A stretch of 45,798 nt of DNA from Streptosporangiales bacterium (lineage in GTDB: Bacteria > Actinomycetota > Actinomycetes > Streptosporangiales > WHSR01): NCBI GenBank assembly GCA_009379995.1, contig WHSR01000037.1, positions 1 through 45,798 on the forward strand. The letters are read 5' to 3'. A program made the translations under genes and the position numbers. Every line of letters starts with the position of its first letter. Positions within the stretch are counted from its first letter, which is position 1. Under the pieces are notes generated by a model that was not told the DNA's origin, ran no database searches, and saw only the letters and a list, made by a program, of their open reading frames with translations. Shown here one piece after another: positions 42,205-45,798 of the stretch.

Positions 42205-43224
42205 CTATCCGGACACGAAATCCTTCACGATCACCGAATTGAGGTCCAGCTTCTTTGCGTCGAGCTGACCCAGCTCGACGCCGGCCCGGACGTTCTCCTC
42301 GATGGCGGCGGGCTCTATTTCCAGGGTGAAGCCGTCCGCCTCGGCGCGCAGCGCCTTCCGGGCGAGGTCCTCGGTGATGCCCACCCGCTTCGCGTAGACC
42401 GCCGCGGCGGCCTCGACGTCGTTCTTGATGGTGTCCATGGCCCGCCGCTGCGCCCGCAGCCAGCGGCGGAGGGCATCCGGCGAGTCCTCGATGACGGAGT
42501 CGGTAGTCCAGTACGTGTTGTCCGCGAAGTTCGGGAAGTACTCCCTGCCGCTGAACAGCAGCCTGGCCTCACCGGACTCGACCAGCTCGTCCGCCAGCGG
42601 CGGCACCGACCAGGCTACGTCCACGACACCCTGCTTGGCAGCCGTCCACGCGTCGGGCGGCCCGCCCACGTGCAGGATCTGCACGTTCTTCCCCGGCGTC
42701 AGGCCCAACTTCCGGGTGATCGTCGTGGCCTGGTACGTGGTGATCGAGTCCGGCTGGCTCACCGCGATCTTCTTGTTCCGCAGATCCTCCGGGTCGCGGA
42801 TGCTGGAGTTCGCGGGCACCAAGAACCTGACCAACGTTCTGTTGAAGCCTCCGGAGATGATCCGCAGGTTCTGCTGACCCTTCTGGAAGGCGATCAGGCC
42901 GGGCAGCGTGGCGGGCATCCCGAACGTATCCTGAGCGATCGCCCGGATCGTCTCCGAACCGCCGGAGTAGCTCACCAGCTCTAGCTCCAACTGGGCCTCC
43001 TTGTAGTAGCCGAGGCCGGCCGCGACGTGGAACGGCGCCGCGGCGAGGACCGCATCCAGATGAGATACCGGCGATTCTCCCTGGAAGGAGCCGTTGCCTC
43101 CCCCGCCGCCCCCGCCGCCCCCGCCGCAGGCCGCCGCGGCGCCGAGCACCGCGAGGCCGCCTGCGCCGCGGGAAAAGAGGACCACGAAGTCACGGCGACT
43201 CAGCCCCGACGAGACAGGTCCCAT
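42205..43224 (-). CDS. NitT/TauT-type substrate-binding lipoprotein, Tat-exported
   Basis: A 339-residue binding protein. The twin-arginine signal SRRDFVVLFSRGAGG leads to lipobox GAAAAC, then ten glycines as a linker. The mature domain contains HVAAGLGYYKEAQLELELVSY, as in SsuA/NMT1 proteins, RNKKIAVSQPDSITTY, and VAWSVPPLADEL. ATG 43224. The codons of the Gly tract are a 9-base tandem repeat. It captures the substrate for the permease pair encoded just downstream. The ligand is unknown. Confidence 0.92.
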   Translation of the reverse strand: MGPVSSGLSRRDFVVLFSRGAGGLAVLGAAAACGGGGGGGGGGNGSFQGESPVSHLDAVLAAAPFHVAAGLGYYKEAQLELELVSYSGGSETIRAIAQDTFGMPATLPGLIAFQKGQQNLRIISGGFNRTLVRFLVPANSSIRDPEDLRNKKIAVSQPDSITTYQATTITRKLGLTPGKNVQILHVGGPPDAWTAAKQGVVDVAWSVPPLADELVESGEARLLFSGREYFPNFADNTYWTTDSVIEDSPDALRRWLRAQRRAMDTIKNDVEAAAAVYAKRVGITEDLARKALRAEADGFTLEIEPAAIEENVRAGVELGQLDAKKLDLNSVIVKDFVSG

Positions 43225-43237
43225 GAGAACTCCTTAT

Positions 43238-44230
43238 TTAGATGAGATAGGAATCCAAGGTTTCTCGGGCGAAGAGATCGGCGGGGTCGAGCAGCCGCTC
43301 GGCCAGGCCCTGCTCGTAGGAATAGCGGAGGAACGTCCGCAGGGTTGCCTCGTTCGCCTCGAGGCCGTACGGCCAGTAGTCCCGCCCCATGAGTCGGTGG
43401 TTGCGTTCGACCTCCTCGTAATACCAGGGCAGCATGTACCGCAGGGCCGCCATCTCGGTCAGCCGCCCCGCGGTCTCCGACCTGGCCTCCTCGAACGCCT
43501 TGTACAGCGAGCGGGCCAGCCAGGGACGCTTTTCGTAGACGTCTCGACGCAGCACGACGGTGTGCATGATGGGAAAGATGCCGGTCCGCGCGAAGTACTC
43601 CTCCTCGCGCCCGCGCGGGTCGGAGAACATCCGGCGCACCGCGGGGTGGCCCTCGGCGAACGGCCAGGGGGTCCTGGCGCTGTAGAGCGCGTCCAGCTCG
43701 CCGTCGACAAGCATCTGCGCCAGGGTTTGCTCCGCCCGAATCGGCTCGATCTCCACCCCCGGCGGCTGCGGAATCGGCAGCTTCTCGACCCGTCCCGGCT
43801 CGTGCAGTCCGCCCGTCCGGTACCGCACGGCGGGGACCGGGACGTCGTGGTGCTCGGCGAGGATCCCCCGTATCCACACCGCCGCGGTCATCTGGTACTC
43901 GGGTACGCCCACGGTCCGGCCGACCAGATCGGCGGGCTCGTGAATGTCGGAGGCCGCGCTGACGTAGACGCCGTTGTGCCGAAACGCCCGCGACGGAAAC
44001 ACCGGGATCGCAACGAACGGCGCCCCCTGGAAGTGGCTGAGCACGTACGAGGACAGCGACATCTCCGCGGCGTCGAACTCCTGGTATCGGGCCATGCGGA
44101 AGAAGATCTCCTCGACCGGAAGGTCGATGTAGGTGAGCTCGACCCCTTCCGGGCGGACGCGCCCGTCCCTGAGCCCCTGAGTCCGATCGTAGTCCCCACA
44201 GGCGAGGGCAAGGGGCACGCACGTGCTCAT
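43238..44230 (-). CDS. 4,5-dihydroxyphthalate decarboxylase-like / NMT1-fold protein
   Basis: A 330-residue protein whose start (LALACGDYDRTQGLRDGRV) and RTVGVPEYQMTAAVWIRGIL are characteristic of the group annotated as 4,5-dihydroxyphthalate decarboxylase, which shares the periplasmic-binding-protein fold with NMT1. It has no signal peptide or lipobox, so it should be cytosolic, unlike the binding protein at 42205. It could be the decarboxylase or a substrate-sensing protein. ATG 44230 with AAGGA eight bases upstream; the frame extends to 44269 without a better start. It is the first gene of the operon, directly after the PadR operator region. Confidence 0.85.
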   Translation of the reverse strand: MSTCVPLALACGDYDRTQGLRDGRVRPEGVELTYIDLPVEEIFFRMARYQEFDAAEMSLSSYVLSHFQGAPFVAIPVFPSRAFRHNGVYVSAASDIHEPADLVGRTVGVPEYQMTAAVWIRGILAEHHDVPVPAVRYRTGGLHEPGRVEKLPIPQPPGVEIEPIRAEQTLAQMLVDGELDALYSARTPWPFAEGHPAVRRMFSDPRGREEEYFARTGIFPIMHTVVLRRDVYEKRPWLARSLYKAFEEARSETAGRLTEMAALRYMLPWYYEEVERNHRLMGRDYWPYGLEANEATLRTFLRYSYEQGLAERLLDPADLFARETLDSYLI

Positions 44231-44271
44231 CAACGATCCTTCGTCAGCTCGCACCGGAGTGCGTGTCACCT

Positions 44272-44292
44272 TATACGTATAGATTTACGTAA
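44272..44292. promoter_or_regulatory. Double palindrome, candidate PadR operator
   Basis: TATACGTATA (44272-44281) and TTACGTAA (44285-44292) are perfect palindromes three bases apart, both centred on ACGT, with centres 12 bases apart. They lie in the divergent promoter gap, 42 bases before the operon's first ATG and 40 before the PadR start, in AT-rich sequence. Their position would block both promoters. Confidence 0.65.
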
Positions 44293-44331
44293 GCAACGGC
44301 TGAGTCGACGAACTGTGGAGGGTGGCTGACG

Positions 44332-44964
44332 GTGTCGCTTCGGCACGCGCTCCTGGCCCTGCTCACCGCCCGACCCATGACCGGCTACGACCTCGCCAAG
44401 CAGTTCGACCAGTCGGTGGCCTACGTGTGGCACGCGCCGCACTCGCAGATCTATCCGGAACTGCGACGGCTGGAGGCCAGTGGCCTGGTGTCCGCCGAGT
44501 CGGTGGCGCGCGGCAACCGCGCCACCAAGCGGACCTACCGGATCACCGAGGAAGGACGGGCCGAGCTCGAGCGCTGGGTGAAGGAGGTCACCCCGCCGCC
44601 GCTCGAGCGGGATGCGGCCCGTCTGAAGGCCACCTACTTCGAGTTCGGATCGCTGGACAACGCCCGCCGGCAGTTCCGGGCGCATCTCGCGCACTACGAA
44701 CGTCGGCGGATCCAGTGGGAGGCTCACGTCGCCGAGCTGGAGAACCGGGCGACCGCTCTGCTGCGCAGGCGGCTGGCCGAGGCGCCGGAGCACCTGCACG
44801 ACGCCATCGTCGCCTACAAGGTGCACGTCTACCGCGGGCTGGTGGAGCACGCCCGGCTGGAGGTCGAGTGGGCGCGCAGGGGCCTCGACCTGGTCGGCGA
44901 ACTCGCCGACAAACTCGACGCGGCGGCACCGACGCCGCGCTCCACGCGTTCACGAAGCAGGTGA
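44332..44964 (+). CDS. PadR-family transcriptional regulator
   Basis: A 210-residue two-domain PadR protein (subfamily 1). The winged helix is MSLRHALLALLTARPMTGYDLAKQF to SQIYPELRRLEASGLV, with wing GNRATKRTYRITEEGRAEL. The long C-terminal PadR_C helices (residues about 95-195) form the dimer and ligand pocket. The family represses genes for degradation of phenolic acids and for efflux, and is released by the substrate. GTG 44332 with GGAGGG before it. Its gene diverges from the eight-gene operon, so it probably controls that operon and itself through the palindromes at 44272. Confidence 0.93.
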   Translation: MSLRHALLALLTARPMTGYDLAKQFDQSVAYVWHAPHSQIYPELRRLEASGLVSAESVARGNRATKRTYRITEEGRAELERWVKEVTPPPLERDAARLKATYFEFGSLDNARRQFRAHLAHYERRRIQWEAHVAELENRATALLRRRLAEAPEHLHDAIVAYKVHVYRGLVEHARLEVEWARRGLDLVGELADKLDAAAPTPRSTRSRSR

Positions 44965-45066
44965 CCAAGTCCGGACCGGAATGCCGGTCTCATCGGTAAC
45001 CGGGTCTGTCAAGGTCGCCGCGGATATCGTTGTCACGCCACGTCCGACACGTACCGGAGGTTTTTC

Positions 45067-45798
45067 GTGTCGTCGCGTCAGTCCAACCGTCCCGCGCCCG
45101 GGACATCCTCGGGTAAGAAGCGTGCCGCCAAGGAGCGGGTGGCGGCGATGCGTCAGCAGCAGGCGCGGCGGGAGCGGCGGGAACGGTATGTGATCTTCGG
45201 GGCGGTCGGGGTGATCGTGGTGCTGATCGCGGCCGGCGCGGCCTGGGGGATCACCCGGCAACGCGCCGCGGACAACCAGCCGCCGGCGCTGCCGAAGGCG
45301 GTCAGCGGGCAGCGCACCACCCAGCCGCCGTGGGATCTGCCGGCCGACCCGGTGGCCGGCGCGGAGCGGGTGGGGCTGCGGGTGGAGCCGATGGAGGGCA
45401 CCGCCAAGCATTTCCACGCCCACCTCGACGTGCTGGTCGACGGCGAGGCGGTGCCGGTGCCGGCCAACATCGGTATCCACCCCTCGGGCACCGCCATGTC
45501 CGAGCTGCACACCCACGACCAGCGTGGGGTGCTGCACATCGAGGCGCCCAGCGCCGACCGCCGCTACGTGCTGGGTCAGCTGTTCGCCGAATGGGACGTC
45601 CGCCTCGACCAAAATCACCTCGGTGGGCTGGCCGCCGACCAGGCCAACGGCCTGCGCGCCTACGTGGACGGCAAGCTCTACCGCGGCAACCCCGCGGCGA
45701 TCGAGTTGACCGCCCACCGGCAGATCGCCTTGGTGTACGGGCCCAAGGACGCCAAGGTCGACGTCCCCGCCAGCTACAACTTCTCGCCCGGCGAGTGA
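45067..45798 (+). CDS. Conserved membrane-anchored protein with His-rich extracellular domain
   Basis: A 243-residue protein: a basic, Gln/Arg-rich N-terminus (1-40), one transmembrane helix (YVIFGAVGVIVVLIAAGAAW, about 39-60) and an extracytoplasmic domain. The domain holds HFHAHLDVLVDGE near residue 117 and LHTHDQRGVLHIE near 151, six or more histidines in strands, suggesting a metal site. LGQLFAEWDV follows. Homologues are widespread in actinobacteria as conserved hypotheticals, but I cannot name a function. GTG 45067 with GGAGG eight bases upstream. The stop is the last codon of the window. Confidence 0.8.
   Translation: MSSRQSNRPAPGTSSGKKRAAKERVAAMRQQQARRERRERYVIFGAVGVIVVLIAAGAAWGITRQRAADNQPPALPKAVSGQRTTQPPWDLPADPVAGAERVGLRVEPMEGTAKHFHAHLDVLVDGEAVPVPANIGIHPSGTAMSELHTHDQRGVLHIEAPSADRRYVLGQLFAEWDVRLDQNHLGGLAADQANGLRAYVDGKLYRGNPAAIELTAHRQIALVYGPKDAKVDVPASYNFSPGE

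Noticed and set aside
43095..43130. 9-base repeat in the NitT/TauT binding-protein gene
   Set aside because: It simply encodes the ten-glycine linker after the lipobox, common in actinobacterial lipoproteins.
1..45798. tRNA, rRNA, CRISPR array, prophage or IS element
   Set aside because: Looked for by eye; no cloverleaf, rRNA core, regular spacer array, integrase or transposase motif was found. A dedicated scan could still reveal a small RNA.

Overview
The window is high-GC DNA (very roughly 70 percent) with many GTG starts, Tat and lipoprotein signal peptides, an Lsr2 nucleoid protein, PadR and LuxR/MalT-type regulators, an NB-ARC/TPR STAND protein and several ABC substrate-binding lipoproteins. 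This fits a soil-type actinomycete (Actinomycetota; Micromonosporales, Streptosporangiales or a neighbouring order). No rRNA, tRNA or species marker is present, so the genus cannot be given. No CRISPR array, integrase, transposase or replication origin was seen.

Layout. 1-2.8 kb: the N-terminal part of a LuxR/AAA regulator running off the left edge, diverging from a small NTF2-like / membrane protein / SDR operon. 3.0-6.0 kb: Tat-exported amidase, an ArsR sensor with a complete CzrA-type zinc site, a secreted-protein remnant, a methyltransferase and Lsr2. 6.1-10.3 kb: an orphan LivK-type lipoprotein, a frameshifted sulfotransferase, an FMN alpha-hydroxy-acid dehydrogenase and a VapBC-like toxin-antitoxin pair. 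10.4-17.6 kb, all minus strand: PhyH oxygenase, a sugar-type ABC importer without its ATPase, then a TAXI-TRAP importer. 17.7-27.6 kb: mixed region rich in broken genes (PhoD, a membrane protein, P450, an MBL-fold protein) between intact SDR, aldo/keto reductase, alpha/beta hydrolase and MFS genes. 27.7-31.2 kb: STAND NTPase convergent with, and overlapping, a GT-B-like protein. 31.3-35.8 kb: intradiol dioxygenase, MBL hydrolase, frameshifted methyltransferase, racemase remnants and a DUF6282-like metal hydrolase. 35.8-45 kb: an eight-gene minus-strand operon diverging from a PadR regulator. The last gene is a conserved His-rich membrane-anchored protein.

Two things stand out. (1) A 65-bp palindromic element with fixed 25-15-25 geometry occurs three times, at 8191, 19464 and 32240, always at gene 3' ends. 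It is not explained by any coding sequence, and in one case it supplies the stop codon of a gene. (2) The PadR-linked operon (two different periplasmic binding-type proteins, two permeases, one ATPase, a ThDP enzyme, a MetE-like zinc methyltransferase and a membrane protein) looks like a coherent uptake-and-degradation pathway for a small, probably methylated or carboxylated, organic compound. I do not recognise it as a described system.

A third theme is gene decay. At least eight loci carry frameshifts, truncations or lost catalytic segments, so much of the middle of the window looks like fast-changing accessory DNA. Single-base frameshifts could also be sequencing errors; the large internal deletions are unlikely to be.
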